Shown: positions 50,976 through 59,885, counted from the stretch's first letter. The stretch is DNA of 64,000 bases from Flavobacteriales bacterium (GCA_020635535.1 JACJZP010000005.1:117462-181461); one strand, 5' to 3'. Notes: generated by a model not told the origin, from the letters alone. Translations and numbers: made by a program.

Positions 50976-53411
50976 CTATCTCACAAGGTGGACATAACCA
51001 GTGTAGGCTTTGCCATCCGCTCGGTTTTTAGCAATGTAGTAGTACACACCATCTGCGCACTTGTCGCCATCCCAATCATTCTGGTAAGCATCAGACTCAT
51101 ATATCTTAAATCCCCAACGGTTGTAAACCAATAGCTCAGGCTCATTCATTCCGAGTATCACAAAAGTTCTATTCCGTTCTGTTGAACTGTTCGGATTGAA
51201 AATAGACGGAATGGTTACCTCTATGAAATCATCCATTGAAATGGTAACTGTGTCTTCACAGCCAAAAGCATCTTGAACCACAATGTAGTATGATCCTGTG
51301 TCGAGCGCGCTGAAAATATTGACAGCTTGAAAGTCTCCTCCGTTCAAACTGTATTGCAAAGGAGCCGTACCACCTGTTGCCAATATCTCAATCTCCCCAT
51401 CCGTTGAACCTGGAAGTGGAGGTTCAACTGCGAGAGAATCGATAATCGGACCTCCCAAAGCTCCAACACTTATCATGGTGTCAAGCACGCAACCATCAGA
51501 TACGGTTACACCGTAAGTTCCAGTGGTCACATCCACCAGAACAGAACCCATGGTTCCATCTTCCCATTCAATTGTTTCGTTGCCAGACGAACCAATGACC
51601 GTTATTTCTATTGCACCATTGGCCGACCCACAATCCGCATCGGTAACGGTGGCTTCAACGGAAAGATCACTTGGTATTGTTCCAACCGATATGAGTGTGT
51701 CCAGAACGCATCCATCTACCACTGTTACCTGGTATAGGCCAGAATCAACATTGGTAAGTACGGTTCCCATTGTGCCATCTTGCCATTCCACTGTTTCATT
51801 CCCTGATGCCCCGATCACCGTCAAATTGATAGCTCCGTCATTTGCAGCACAGTTGGCATCGGTTACTTCTGCCTGTACGGCCAGTTGATTTGGGTCTATG
51901 ATGCCAATGGTTACCTCATGCACGGTGGTTGCACATTCAAATGAATCGGTTACCATAAGCTCATACGTGGTTGATGTTTGAGGGCAGGCCATTGGATCCA
52001 GAGAGGTGGGGTCGTCCAGTCCGGTAGAAGGCGACCATTCGAAAACCCCAGGGTAGCTGATCTCTGGAACATTGAATGTGATTGCCCAAGAATTGAAGAA
52101 TCCGAAAGCCAAGAAATCTGAATTGACAATGGTCACAGTCCAAACTCCGTTGGTCGAGCAGCCAATAAGATCGGACATGGATCCAGATGCAGGCTGAAAT
52201 GTTCCAGAATAAGGAGCCGTTCCAGAGCTTAGTGGCAAACCACTGTCAGAGAAACAAGTATTTGAAAGACTGGTGCCAGATACAGACCCTTGGTCAATAA
52301 GTGTTACGCTTGCACCTCCAGGGCATTCCAAGGTAATAGTGAAGGTTCCCATGTTTATAGGAAAGGGTAACGCGGGGTTGTTGAGGTTAAGACATACACT
52401 TTCAATGGTTCCGGCACCCACTGTTTGCATTGGAACTCCACCAACAGCTACCGAAATAACCGTCTGTTGCCCAAGAGGAACCAAGGGCTGGAATTCGTTG
52501 TTTTCAAATGTTGGGCTACTTTCAGGTCTTACAAGCACATTGGCAACACCATTAAGGTCAATGCAACCATCACCGCAAATGGATGTATCAGGAACTGTTG
52601 AAACAAAAAAGACAGGAGGAACTGTTTGAATGTAAACAGTATCTGAACAGAAATCATCTACTCCGTTACCATAGTTCACTACAAATATCGAGTCGCCATC
52701 AACGGTAACCATGGGAGGTTCAGGGCCAGTGTAACCATTATGTTCCCATAGATAGCTGTAAGACGGATCGTTGATTGAAATAAACACATTGTCTAGACCC
52801 CAGTGGTCGTATTCGGCACCGCTCGTTGCGTCTTGAAACCACCTGATCTTTGTATTGGTGGTTTGAGCAGCGGGCGGAATACCGTAACAGTACTGTTGCC
52901 ATGAAGTTATCACTGGGTCATAACCTCCAATAGGGTCGATGTAATCGATGGTTACCCAGTTTGCGCCATTGTCAATGGAGTATTGCAGATAAACACCCTC
53001 TTGAGGTTCATCAGGCCCCTCGCATGGTGCGGCTTCTGCCTGAACAGCATAGCGCATCTCGTAGCAGATGGTTCCACCTGTACTCAGGTCAAAGGCCTGA
53101 GTGGTCAGAATACGCGGCTGAGGGGTGGCATCACCCATCCACATGTAAATGGAGCCATCCGGGCTATCTACACATGGATTTGTGTATGTGGCGGCAAGCG
53201 TGCCATCCCATCCTTGTCCCGCATTTCCAGCGTTGAAATCATTATTGATGGCGAAATTGCCACTTAGGCCGAAAGCACTCAGTTCAAGATCAAGCGTTTC
53301 ACCGCAGGTCAGAACAACCGTATCTGCAGGAAAGGCTTCAACCGTACATTGGGCTTCAGATTCAAAAACCGATAGGGCGGCAAAGGCCAGAGGTAGAATG
53401 GTCTTTTTCAT
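50976..53411 (-). CDS. T9SS type B cargo with P-like domain and SprB-type repeats
   Basis: This 811-residue secreted protein has a signal peptide (ILPLAFAALSVFESEAQ). The N-terminal 230 residues hold a jelly-roll domain (GWDGTLAATYTNPCVDSPDG, LDNVFI). A proprotein-convertase P-like domain lies at about 290-445 (TFTITLECPGGASVTLIDQG, FFNSWAITF). Two adjacent SprB-like repeats follow (about 515-665), each with the core DGAINLTVIGASGNETVEWQ or its variant. The C-terminal 80 residues (SIFNPNSSTERNRTF, VYNRWGFKIYES, CADGVYYYIAKN) are a gliding-associated CHU_C/type B sorting domain. SprB repeats suggest an adhesin role. Co-transcribed with the next gene. Confidence 0.85.
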   Translation of the reverse strand: MKKTILPLAFAALSVFESEAQCTVEAFPADTVVLTCGETLDLELSAFGLSGNFAINNDFNAGNAGQGWDGTLAATYTNPCVDSPDGSIYMWMGDATPQPRILTTQAFDLSTGGTICYEMRYAVQAEAAPCEGPDEPQEGVYLQYSIDNGANWVTIDYIDPIGGYDPVITSWQQYCYGIPPAAQTTNTKIRWFQDATSGAEYDHWGLDNVFISINDPSYSYLWEHNGYTGPEPPMVTVDGDSIFVVNYGNGVDDFCSDTVYIQTVPPVFFVSTVPDTSICGDGCIDLNGVANVLVRPESSPTFENNEFQPLVPLGQQTVISVAVGGVPMQTVGAGTIESVCLNLNNPALPFPINMGTFTITLECPGGASVTLIDQGSVSGTSLSNTCFSDSGLPLSSGTAPYSGTFQPASGSMSDLIGCSTNGVWTVTIVNSDFLAFGFFNSWAITFNVPEISYPGVFEWSPSTGLDDPTSLDPMACPQTSTTYELMVTDSFECATTVHEVTIGIIDPNQLAVQAEVTDANCAANDGAINLTVIGASGNETVEWQDGTMGTVLTNVDSGLYQVTVVDGCVLDTLISVGTIPSDLSVEATVTDADCGSANGAIEITVIGSSGNETIEWEDGTMGSVLVDVTTGTYGVTVSDGCVLDTMISVGALGGPIIDSLAVEPPLPGSTDGEIEILATGGTAPLQYSLNGGDFQAVNIFSALDTGSYYIVVQDAFGCEDTVTISMDDFIEVTIPSIFNPNSSTERNRTFVILGMNEPELLVYNRWGFKIYESDAYQNDWDGDKCADGVYYYIAKNRADGKAYTGYVHLVR

Positions 53412-53836
53412 CGCGCTATATTTTTACCGTTAATGGTCAGATCGATTAACTCAAAGCCTGAAAGAATCGACTTTCCTTTAGGTTCCAACATTTTAATGAA
53501 TAAATGCAGGCCATCTTTAAGATGATCACAATCTGATGCGATTTCTTCACCCGGTTCAAGCTCGAAGCTAAAACCATTTGTGTCAGGATTCGATGCTTTG
53601 CCATTGTATGCACGTTGCAGATCATAGGCAACAGAGAGATGCGAATCAGTAAGGTTTTCCAACCTGAAGAGAAGATAGGCGTTATGGACACCTTTTTCAG
53701 GATAATGGCAGTCGCTGCGTCTCACACTTATTCTGATATCATCATTGGTAAAGTGAGTGATCCAGTCTTCGGTAGATTGACCGTAAACCGATTGAAAGGC
53801 AATCAGAATGACCGCCACAAGAAAAGATTTTAACAT
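53408..53836 (-). CDS. Secreted protein of unknown function, T9SS-operon
   Basis: This 142-residue protein has a signal peptide (SFLVAVILIAFQSVYGQ). The mature part has no recognised family; AYLLFRLENLTDSHLSVAYDLQ and FSFELEPGEEIASDCDH suggest an immunoglobulin-like beta fold. It overlaps the type B cargo gene by four bases and is upstream of it in the same operon, so the two are likely co-translated. I do not recognise a function; it might be a partner or chaperone for the cargo. Confidence 0.55.
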   Translation of the reverse strand: MLKSFLVAVILIAFQSVYGQSTEDWITHFTNDDIRISVRRSDCHYPEKGVHNAYLLFRLENLTDSHLSVAYDLQRAYNGKASNPDTNGFSFELEPGEEIASDCDHLKDGLHLFIKMLEPKGKSILSGFELIDLTINGKNIAR

Positions 53837-53907
53837 AGGGGTGATTTTAACGGCTGAATATAGGTTTTTTAGACTTTGTTTAAATCTCAGGGCATTACTC
53901 TTGGAAC

Positions 53908-53937
53908 AAAAAAAGCCCCACCGTTTCAGGTGGGGCT
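53908..53937 (-). terminator. Terminator of GldL/GldM-like gene
   Basis: Nine-base stem AGCCCCACC / GGTGGGGCT with loop GTTTCA, followed on the minus strand by seven T residues, 14 bases after the stop codon. Confidence 0.9.
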
Positions 53938-53951
53938 CGGTTTTCCCGGCC

Positions 53952-55226
53952 TCAACTTGGCGGGTTTGAGGCCTCGGGCCGACTTATCTTCGATAACAGC
54001 ACTTGGTTCTCCATCTGTCGGATGTCCAATTGCCATTTTGTAAGGTTCGTTATTGCGGTGAACAGAGGCGTGTATTCGAACTGATGATGAATCCAATCCT
54101 GTTCCTGTCCGTGGGCGTTTCTGAAAGTGCCATCGGTCCGTAGTGCCAAACCGGAACTCATGGCCGATCGCAATTCGCTCGGATATTCTCCAAGAACCGT
54201 GTTTCTGTAATGGTCCATCATGCCTTTCAACTCCGTTGCACTGAAAAGCCCTTCGCGAAGCTGATCATCAGCCCCAAGTAGTAGGTCATGAACCACCGCC
54301 ATGTCGTGCTTCTTTTCAAGGTCGCTCAAGCTGATTTTGGTCGCTTCATTTGGTGGAACATTTGCCGCCCAAGACATCAGCTCCAATTTCAGCGCATCTA
54401 TGTGTGTTACCAACTTATCCGCTTCCGATTTCATTTCTGATAGGTTCGAAGAACGCATGGATGCATACAACGCATCATTTGAATCAGACATTCTGTGCAG
54501 TTCTTCCGTCAGCGTTTCATCGGTCAGCAAAACGCCATGTTCATACCAGCTGCTGTTTCCCGTTTTCATCAAAGCGAAAATGAGTATCAAACATGCCGTT
54601 GCCACAATGGAACTGGATAGCGTAACAGGTTTGTTCGCACTCACCTTGTAGCGCTTGAAGAAATAGATAGGAACGTATCCGAATGACAGTATTCCCATGC
54701 CGCCCAATAGCGTCACCGCAGCACCTGGCCAGTGCATCACCTTGAACAGCACACCGATGGATGTGAGCGTAAGCCCCAAAAATCCGGTGATGTGCAGCAG
54801 CGCCTCATCACGCGGGCTTTCCTTGAGCTTGTGCGTGAGTATCATGGGCAGATACCCAAGCACCAGCAGCCCCGTGCCGAGCGTAATGAGAATGCTGGCA
54901 AACGGCCAATGCATCAGTTTGAAAATCGTCCCCGCCAAGAGAAGAAATGTAGAAGTCAGCCCGAAACCAAACGTTAACTTTTTCATTGTTTCGTTCATTT
55001 CGGTTAATAATTCAAATGTTTCTAGTTGAACCTGTTTTAAACCCCCAGGTCCGAAGAGCTTGATCGTATATTGAAAGGCCTCATCAAACGACTCGCCTTG
55101 TTGGATTCTCAGTTCAATGCTGGTACAAACGTGGTCCAGCAGATCATCGTGCAGTTCATCTTGCGCCACACCATTCTGCTTGATGTAGGCACTCACCAGT
55201 TCAATTTGTGCTTCGGTTAGTTCCAT
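53952..55226 (-). CDS. HAAS / GldL-like hairpins / GldM-like hybrid membrane protein
   Basis: This 424-residue protein combines three parts. Residues 1-75 look like the HAAS (permease-prefix) domain usually partnered with PadR regulators (ELHDDLLDHV...GESFDEAF...LFGPGGL). Two copies of a GldL-type transmembrane hairpin follow, with FKLMHWPFA (102-110) and FKVMHWPGA (161-169). A fifth helix (about 204-221) leads into a periplasmic part (225-415) resembling the first domain of GldM (HIDALKLELMSW, PLFTAITNLTKWQLDIRQMENQVL). The glutamate present in GldL/PorL TM2 is absent. Function is unknown. The padR gene immediately upstream is probably its regulator. Confidence 0.6.
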   Translation of the reverse strand: MELTEAQIELVSAYIKQNGVAQDELHDDLLDHVCTSIELRIQQGESFDEAFQYTIKLFGPGGLKQVQLETFELLTEMNETMKKLTFGFGLTSTFLLLAGTIFKLMHWPFASILITLGTGLLVLGYLPMILTHKLKESPRDEALLHITGFLGLTLTSIGVLFKVMHWPGAAVTLLGGMGILSFGYVPIYFFKRYKVSANKPVTLSSSIVATACLILIFALMKTGNSSWYEHGVLLTDETLTEELHRMSDSNDALYASMRSSNLSEMKSEADKLVTHIDALKLELMSWAANVPPNEATKISLSDLEKKHDMAVVHDLLLGADDQLREGLFSATELKGMMDHYRNTVLGEYPSELRSAMSSGLALRTDGTFRNAHGQEQDWIHHQFEYTPLFTAITNLTKWQLDIRQMENQVLLSKISRPEASNPPS

Positions 55227-55261
55227 TTTTTACTGATTTCATTGATTTTAATCCCCCGTCT

Positions 55262-55365
55262 TGAAAATTCCGCAAGCTTCATTTTCAATCCACCCCCTTT
55301 TGAAGGGGGAAGGAGCGCGGTCTTCCTTTTCAAAGGAGGTGCCGAGGAACGAGGCGGAGGATTTA
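55262..55365. repeat. Palindromic intergenic repeat element (copy B)
   Basis: The segment holds TGAAAAT/ATTTTCA, CCCCCTTTTGAAGGGGG and CCTTTTCAAAGG palindromes, then GGTGCCGAGGAACGAGGCGGAGGAT. The last part corresponds to the GTGCCGCGAAGCGGGGAGG end of the element at 28962. The two are members of one degenerate family. It lies between padR and the GldL/GldM-like gene, inside the presumed operon. Confidence 0.65.
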
Positions 55366-55372
55366 TTTTGAG

Positions 55373-55729
55373 TCAACTCAGCCATGACAGTTCTGGATTT
55401 GGAGTGAAACTGTTGAGAAGGTCGTTCATAGTTTCAGAGAACCTTCGGAACTCATTCACCTTATCGTTTGCTTGCTTGTTGCCATTCTCGGTAAGTCGAT
55501 AGTATTTGCGCACACGCTTACCGATGCTGACCTTCTCGGTGGTGAGCAATCCGTCTGCTTCCAACTTGTGTAAAGTAGGGTAGAGCGCGCCTTCGGTGAG
55601 TTGGATCTCACCTTGCGTGCGGTCTTTAACGTGCTGCGTTATCTCGTAGCCGTACATCCTTTCGTTTTCTGATAGAAGGCTCAGAACTATGGTCTGAAGC
55701 GTTCCTTTTATGAGCTCTGGTGAATACAT
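55373..55729 (-). CDS. PadR family transcriptional regulator
   Basis: This 118-residue winged-helix regulator uses the ATG at 55729. The core is typical: LIKGTLQTIVLSLLSENERMYGYEITQHV, then LTEGALYPTLHKLEADGLLTTE, then KRVRKYYRLTENG. PadR proteins of this class are often encoded directly next to HAAS-domain membrane proteins and repress them; the downstream gene has such a domain. The pair is separated by 147 bases that hold a palindromic repeat. The inducer is unknown. Confidence 0.9.
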   Translation of the reverse strand: MYSPELIKGTLQTIVLSLLSENERMYGYEITQHVKDRTQGEIQLTEGALYPTLHKLEADGLLTTEKVSIGKRVRKYYRLTENGNKQANDKVNEFRRFSETMNDLLNSFTPNPELSWLS

Positions 55730-55826
55730 AGGGCAAATATGCATAATATTCTTAAGTATAAGATTCTTAGGTATTAACTTTTTTCTTTTTCAGTTATTGT
55801 GTGAGATGTTTCTTTCCTTTGAAAAC

Positions 55827-56339
55827 ATGAAAAACCTCATTGCCCTTTTCTCTTTTTTCGTTTTCCCATTTTCACTTTTCGCACAGGGAAACATTATGCT
55901 TATGCCATTTGAGGCGTTGATGAATGCCACTTGGAAAGCCGAAGGAAAGTGGAAAGACGGAACGCCTTTCAAGCAGGAAGTGACCTATAAATGGTCTGAT
56001 GACCAAGAGGAGGTTCTGATGGAAACCAACAGTTATTTGGACAAGAGTTTTATCCAGTTCGGGAAGTTTTCAGATGGCGTACATCGTTGGGACACGGTTT
56101 CCAATTCTATCAAATTCAAAGTAGAGGATGTGCTCGGAAACGTGATTGAAGGTGATGTGAAGACCAAGCAGAAGACCATCATGTACGAATATGCCTATGA
56201 AGATTCGCTAGGTGTGAAAACCTACATGACCGATGCGCTCATCTGGATCAAGCCCGACAAATACATGTTCAAGGTTGGCACCATGAAAGATGATGAGTGG
56301 GAAAACGTGATGCTGGAAACGTACTTCTTTAAGAAGTGA
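55827..56339 (+). CDS. Secreted protein, unknown function
   Basis: This is a 170-residue exported protein from the ATG at 55827, with the signal peptide LIALFSFFVFPFSLFAQ; longer in-frame starts are possible. The mature part looks lipocalin- or DUF1579-like (ATWKAEGKWKDGTPFKQEV, YEYAYEDSLGVKTYMTDALIW, YMFKVGTMKDDEW), a single beta barrel. No motif decides the ligand. It ends one base before the stop of the convergent DUF4260 gene. Confidence 0.6.
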   Translation: MKNLIALFSFFVFPFSLFAQGNIMLMPFEALMNATWKAEGKWKDGTPFKQEVTYKWSDDQEEVLMETNSYLDKSFIQFGKFSDGVHRWDTVSNSIKFKVEDVLGNVIEGDVKTKQKTIMYEYAYEDSLGVKTYMTDALIWIKPDKYMFKVGTMKDDEWENVMLETYFFKK

Positions 56340-56687
56340 TTATCCGATTCTCCCCAAATGCGTATTCTTAAACTCGTCTTCGAACTTCAATCCGTAGCCG
56401 AAAACACGATCCATGCTGGAGTGACCGAACAGCACAACACCTGCCAAGAATATTACGGTTGAACCAGTGAGGAATCCAGCTAAACCAATGGCAACCGCAA
56501 TTCCTTTGTGGTGAAACAAGTTATAGCTGTAAGCCCCGATCTTCGGATTGATGAGGTAACCGATCATTCCGACATCAGGCCCGAGAGCGAGTAGGAGGTA
56601 AGTCCACCAAGGCACTTCGTGTAGGTACAACGCATAAATGCTCGCCAGAAATAGGACGAGTTCTTCCAGTTTCAGCAGGTTTTTCAT
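56340..56687 (-). CDS. DUF4260 family membrane protein
   Basis: This is a 115-residue membrane protein from the ATG at 56687. About three hydrophobic segments are present, with WWTYLLLALGPDVGMIGYL, YNLFHHKGIAVAI and the C-terminal FGHSSMDRVFGYGLKF..EFKNTHLG, which is the DUF4260 signature. Function is not known. It lies just downstream of the PLP enzyme gene (20-base gap) and is probably co-transcribed with it. Confidence 0.82.
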   Translation of the reverse strand: MKNLLKLEELVLFLASIYALYLHEVPWWTYLLLALGPDVGMIGYLINPKIGAYSYNLFHHKGIAVAIGLAGFLTGSTVIFLAGVVLFGHSSMDRVFGYGLKFEDEFKNTHLGRIG

Positions 56688-56707
56688 GGCAGTTTGTTTA
56701 GTGCCGA

Positions 56708-57961
56708 TCAAATAGCGTCCAAGGCCTGACCAATGTCCCAAATGAGATCATCTGGGTTTTCAACCCCAACTGAAAGTCTGACCAGCTTTTCGGTGATGTT
56801 CATGGCTGTTTTGTCTTCGTGCGAGACATCTGCATGCGTCATGGTGGCTGGATGCTCTGCAAGACTCTCGGTGCTTCCTAAACTTACCGCGAGTTTGATG
56901 AGCTTGAGGTTATTCAAGAATGTAAAGGCCTCATGTTCCCCGCCTTTCACATCGAACGAGATCATCGCTCCATTACTCTCATATTGCTTTTTGAAGATGC
57001 GATAAGTTTCCTTGTCGTCTGGAGAAATGAAGCCGAGGTAATACACGTGCTCCACTTTTGGATGGTCTTTCAGGAACTTGGCCACCTTCTCCGCATTTCT
57101 GGCCTGAGTTTCCATGCGTGGTTTTAGTGTTTCCAAGCTTCGCATGAGTAGCCAACCCGTCCAAGGTCCTGCCATGTTTCCGAGAAAGGTCCGTAGTCCT
57201 TTTATTCTACCGATGAGTTTACTTGAACCCAAGCATGCACCGGCAATTACATCGCTATGGCCGCCTATGTATTTGGTGGCGGAGTAGATGACCAGATCGG
57301 CACCGTGTTTCAACGGATGTTGCCAAAGTGGCCCCATGTAGGTGTTGTCAACCGCAACCAGCACTTCATTCTCCTTGGTTGAAAAACGCTTGGCCAGTTC
57401 ACTGCAACCTTCAATGTCTATAAGTGCATTGGTGGGATTGGCAGGGGTTTCCACATAAATGAGTTTGAGCCTGTTGGCATAGCCCGATTCTTCGATTTTC
57501 TGAGCAACCTCATCCATAGACTGGTTTGCTTGGAAACCAAGAATATGAATGCCGAAATCGGTCAGGAAATGATGAATGAAATGGTCTGTTCCACCATACA
57601 AAGGCGAGCTGAAAACAAGAAGGTCGCCTGGTCTTAGGAACTCCAAGAATACCGTTGAAATGGCCGACATGCCGCTTTCAAAGACAGCACATTCTTCAGC
57701 ACCATCCCACAGTGTAAGGCGATTTTCAAGAATCTCCAGATCAGGATTGTTCAGTCTGCTGTAAATGAGTCCGAGCTCTTCTTTTGCACCCTTTTCACGC
57801 AGTCCGTAAGCCACTTCGAAAAAGGCTTTTCCTTCTTCTGCTGTTTTGAAAACGAACGTGGATGTTTGAAAAATCGGGCACTTGATGGCGCCTTCAGATA
57901 GTTCGGGTTTGTACCCGTAAGACATCATCAGGCTTTCTGGTCTAAAGTTCTTCTTGTCCAT
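56708..57961 (-). CDS. Cystathionine gamma-synthase/methionine gamma-lyase family PLP enzyme
   Basis: This is a 417-residue PLP enzyme from the ATG at 57961. The PLP lysine is in LVIYSATKYIGGHSD, with YSRLNNPDLEILE, SGMSAISTVF, VDNTYMGPLWQHPL and VSLGSTESLAEHPA at the expected positions. The family includes cystathionine gamma-synthase, cystathionine lyases and methionine gamma-lyase. The N-terminal part (about residues 20-60) is extended compared with cystathionine gamma-synthase. The reaction cannot be decided from sequence alone. Confidence 0.88.
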   Translation of the reverse strand: MDKKNFRPESLMMSYGYKPELSEGAIKCPIFQTSTFVFKTAEEGKAFFEVAYGLREKGAKEELGLIYSRLNNPDLEILENRLTLWDGAEECAVFESGMSAISTVFLEFLRPGDLLVFSSPLYGGTDHFIHHFLTDFGIHILGFQANQSMDEVAQKIEESGYANRLKLIYVETPANPTNALIDIEGCSELAKRFSTKENEVLVAVDNTYMGPLWQHPLKHGADLVIYSATKYIGGHSDVIAGACLGSSKLIGRIKGLRTFLGNMAGPWTGWLLMRSLETLKPRMETQARNAEKVAKFLKDHPKVEHVYYLGFISPDDKETYRIFKKQYESNGAMISFDVKGGEHEAFTFLNNLKLIKLAVSLGSTESLAEHPATMTHADVSHEDKTAMNITEKLVRLSVGVENPDDLIWDIGQALDAI

Positions 57962-58021
57962 GGCAATCGGTTTTGCGGACAAGTTAGAAGTCTTGAGACT
58001 TTACCAAGCTGACGATTGTTA

Positions 58022-58780
58022 CTATTCCATGATTATTCCCACAGGGCAGTGGTCGGATCCCTCCACTTCATTGAGAATGAACGCTTCTTTAACCCGTGGC
58101 ATAAGGTTTTCTGAAACCAGAAAGTAATCGATGCGCCAACCGATGTTTCGGGCACGCGCATTCATACGGAAACTCCACCAACTGTATTTCACCACTTCGG
58201 GATGCAGGGTTCGGAATGTGTCCACCAATCCGGAGTTCAGATAATTGTCCATGCCATCGATCTCATCCTGTGTATAACCAGCCGTTTTGTTGTAGTTGGA
58301 AGCCGCATTCTTGATATCGATCTCGCGGTGTGCCACGTTCAGGTCGCCACAATACACCACTGGTTTTTTCTTCTCCAGTTCCTTGATGTAGTTCAGCAGT
58401 GCTTCGTCCCACGTTTTGCGGTAAGGCAAACGCACCAGCTCGTTTCCTGAGTTTGGCACATACACATTCAAAAAATAGAAATCCTCAAACTCGCAGGTAA
58501 TGGCGCGGCCTTGGTCGTCATGCTCAGGAATGCCGATTCCGTACTGAACACTCAACGCTTCTTTCTTGCTGATAACGGCCGTTCCAGAATAGCCAAGCTT
58601 TTCGGCAGAGAAAGCATAAATGTGATAATCGAGTCCGAAAAGCACTTCTCGAACCTGTACTTCTGTTGCCTTGGTTTCCTGAAATCCCATAATGTCAGGG
58701 TTCAATTCCTGAATGCTTTCCAGCAATCCTTTCTTGGCCGCTGCACGAATTCCGTTTACGTTGAATGAGATGAGTTTCAT
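58022..58780 (-). CDS. xthA: Exodeoxyribonuclease III
   Basis: This 252-residue enzyme belongs to the ExoIII/APE1 family of apurinic-site endonucleases and 3'-exonucleases used in base-excision repair. Catalytic motifs are MKLISFNVNGIRAA, MGFQETKA (metal ligand Glu35), YCGDLNVAH, and the closing NEVEGSDHCPVGI; RIDYFLVSENL is also present. Length is normal. Cytosolic. It stands alone between the PLP enzyme and the 2OG oxygenase genes, all leftward. Confidence 0.93.
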   Translation of the reverse strand: MKLISFNVNGIRAAAKKGLLESIQELNPDIMGFQETKATEVQVREVLFGLDYHIYAFSAEKLGYSGTAVISKKEALSVQYGIGIPEHDDQGRAITCEFEDFYFLNVYVPNSGNELVRLPYRKTWDEALLNYIKELEKKKPVVYCGDLNVAHREIDIKNAASNYNKTAGYTQDEIDGMDNYLNSGLVDTFRTLHPEVVKYSWWSFRMNARARNIGWRIDYFLVSENLMPRVKEAFILNEVEGSDHCPVGIIME

Positions 58781-58814
58781 GAATCTTTTTTGAATTCACG
58801 AAGATGCGAAAACA

Positions 58815-59429
58815 TCAAAGGAAAACAGGCGTGGGTTCGTCCCTTCTGATCCAACCCGTGATGCTGAAACGGGTTCTGTTCGTTACCAGAACTTCATGTT
58901 CCACGAGGTCGCTGCGAAAGCAGACCAAACGCCCCATCTTGGGTTCAACATCGCGATGTGTTCCGTTCTCATAAATGCGCAGTTGGCCGCCATCTGTCTC
59001 ATTCCAGTTCTCATTCAGATAAAGAATGATGGAGAAGATGCGGTTGTTGGTTTCTCGAAACTGATCAAAGTGGCGCGTGTAGAAACTTCCCGCAGGGTAG
59101 GCGGCCAAATGACACTCAAACCACGGAAGGCCAATGCGAAAAAAGTTGGAAAGAGACTCTCTGAGTTCTTCCAAAAAGTTGAAGTACAGTTGCTGTGCTT
59201 CGCTCAGGTTTTCTGTTTCCAGCCATAGGATCTTATCGCCACGCACTTCCGAAATGCGTTGCTCGGTAACTCCGCGGCCTATCAGCGCAGGGTGGAATTC
59301 GCCTTCGCCAAGTAATTGCTTCGATTCACCTAAAAGTTGGCTGAGGACGTCTTCAGGAAGAAGATCATCAACTATCGCAATCGCGTGCCGATCAAGCTGT
59401 TCGGCAATCAGCGCAACGGTGTTGTTCAC
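58815..59429 (-). CDS. 2-oxoglutarate/Fe(II)-dependent dioxygenase
   Basis: This is a 204-residue protein with the prolyl-4-hydroxylase-type jelly-roll core. The iron ligands are His120 and Asp122 in FYTRHFDQF and His178 in DLVEHEVL, and the 2-oxoglutarate-binding arginine is in TRFSITGWIRR (near 187). The strand RIFSIILYLNENWNETDGGQLRIY lies between. It would hydroxylate an unknown substrate, protein or small molecule. Cytosolic. It is preceded by a good -7 element on the minus strand. Confidence 0.88.
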   Translation of the reverse strand: MNNTVALIAEQLDRHAIAIVDDLLPEDVLSQLLGESKQLLGEGEFHPALIGRGVTEQRISEVRGDKILWLETENLSEAQQLYFNFLEELRESLSNFFRIGLPWFECHLAAYPAGSFYTRHFDQFRETNNRIFSIILYLNENWNETDGGQLRIYENGTHRDVEPKMGRLVCFRSDLVEHEVLVTNRTRFSITGWIRRDEPTPVFL

Positions 59430-59452
59430 GCAGCAATTCTGAAAAAGTGAGC

Positions 59453-59460
59453 AAATGTAG
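59453..59460 (-). promoter_or_regulatory. Candidate -7 element (TACATTTG) for 2OG oxygenase gene
   Basis: Read on the minus strand, TACATTTG matches TAnnTTTG and ends 23 bases before the ATG at 59429. It lies in the divergent region shared with the lipoprotein gene at 59511. Confidence 0.45.
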
Positions 59461-59510
59461 TTGGTAATTCAACTGCTAAACCTGCTTATCTTGCTCCCAA
59501 ATTCAATCAG

Positions 59511-59885
59511 ATGAAAACCGTTTTCCGTAACCTGCTTTTTGTTCTATCAGTAGCAACCATAGGTGCTTGCAATACAAACGATCCAGATCTGGTGGATCCG
59601 ATACTTGGTACTTACGTTGGAGCCATGAACATTTCCGACCCATCTTTTCAGAGCACGGCAGTTTCAGTTGTGGTGACATCTGTAAGTACAGAGGTGGTTA
59701 AGATTTCGCCTCAAGGCGGACACGGAACACAATGGACCGCCCACCTGACCAATGTAGCGGGCGTTTTCACCTGTATCAGTTGCGTTTCTCAGAACCAGAT
59801 CACCTTTACCAAAGTGAATGGCGTTTACAACCTCTCATACAACTACAACAGTAATAACGAGCAGTTCTCTGGGCAGAAGCAGTAA
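59511..59885 (+). CDS. Small lipoprotein, unknown
   Basis: This 124-residue lipoprotein has a lipobox around Cys20 (SVATIGACNTNDPD). The mature part (ILGTYVGAMNI, SVVVTSVSTEVVKI, VNGVYNLSYNYNSNNEQFSG) is beta-rich and resembles small lipocalin- or calycin-like Bacteroidota lipoproteins. No motif identifies a ligand. It is convergent with the lipoprotein gene at 59886, with no gap between the stops. Confidence 0.6.
   Translation: MKTVFRNLLFVLSVATIGACNTNDPDLVDPILGTYVGAMNISDPSFQSTAVSVVVTSVSTEVVKISPQGGHGTQWTAHLTNVAGVFTCISCVSQNQITFTKVNGVYNLSYNYNSNNEQFSGQKQ

Noticed and set aside
53952..55226. Calling the hybrid protein simply GldL or GldM
   Set aside because: It has five helices and no TM2 glutamate, and lacks the remaining GldM periplasmic domains, so it is not a standard motor subunit.
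58894..58910. Possible parS-like site TGTTCCACGAGG
   Set aside because: Only one half matches the TGTTCCACGTGGAACA palindrome, and it lies within the coding sequence of the 2OG oxygenase far from parAB.
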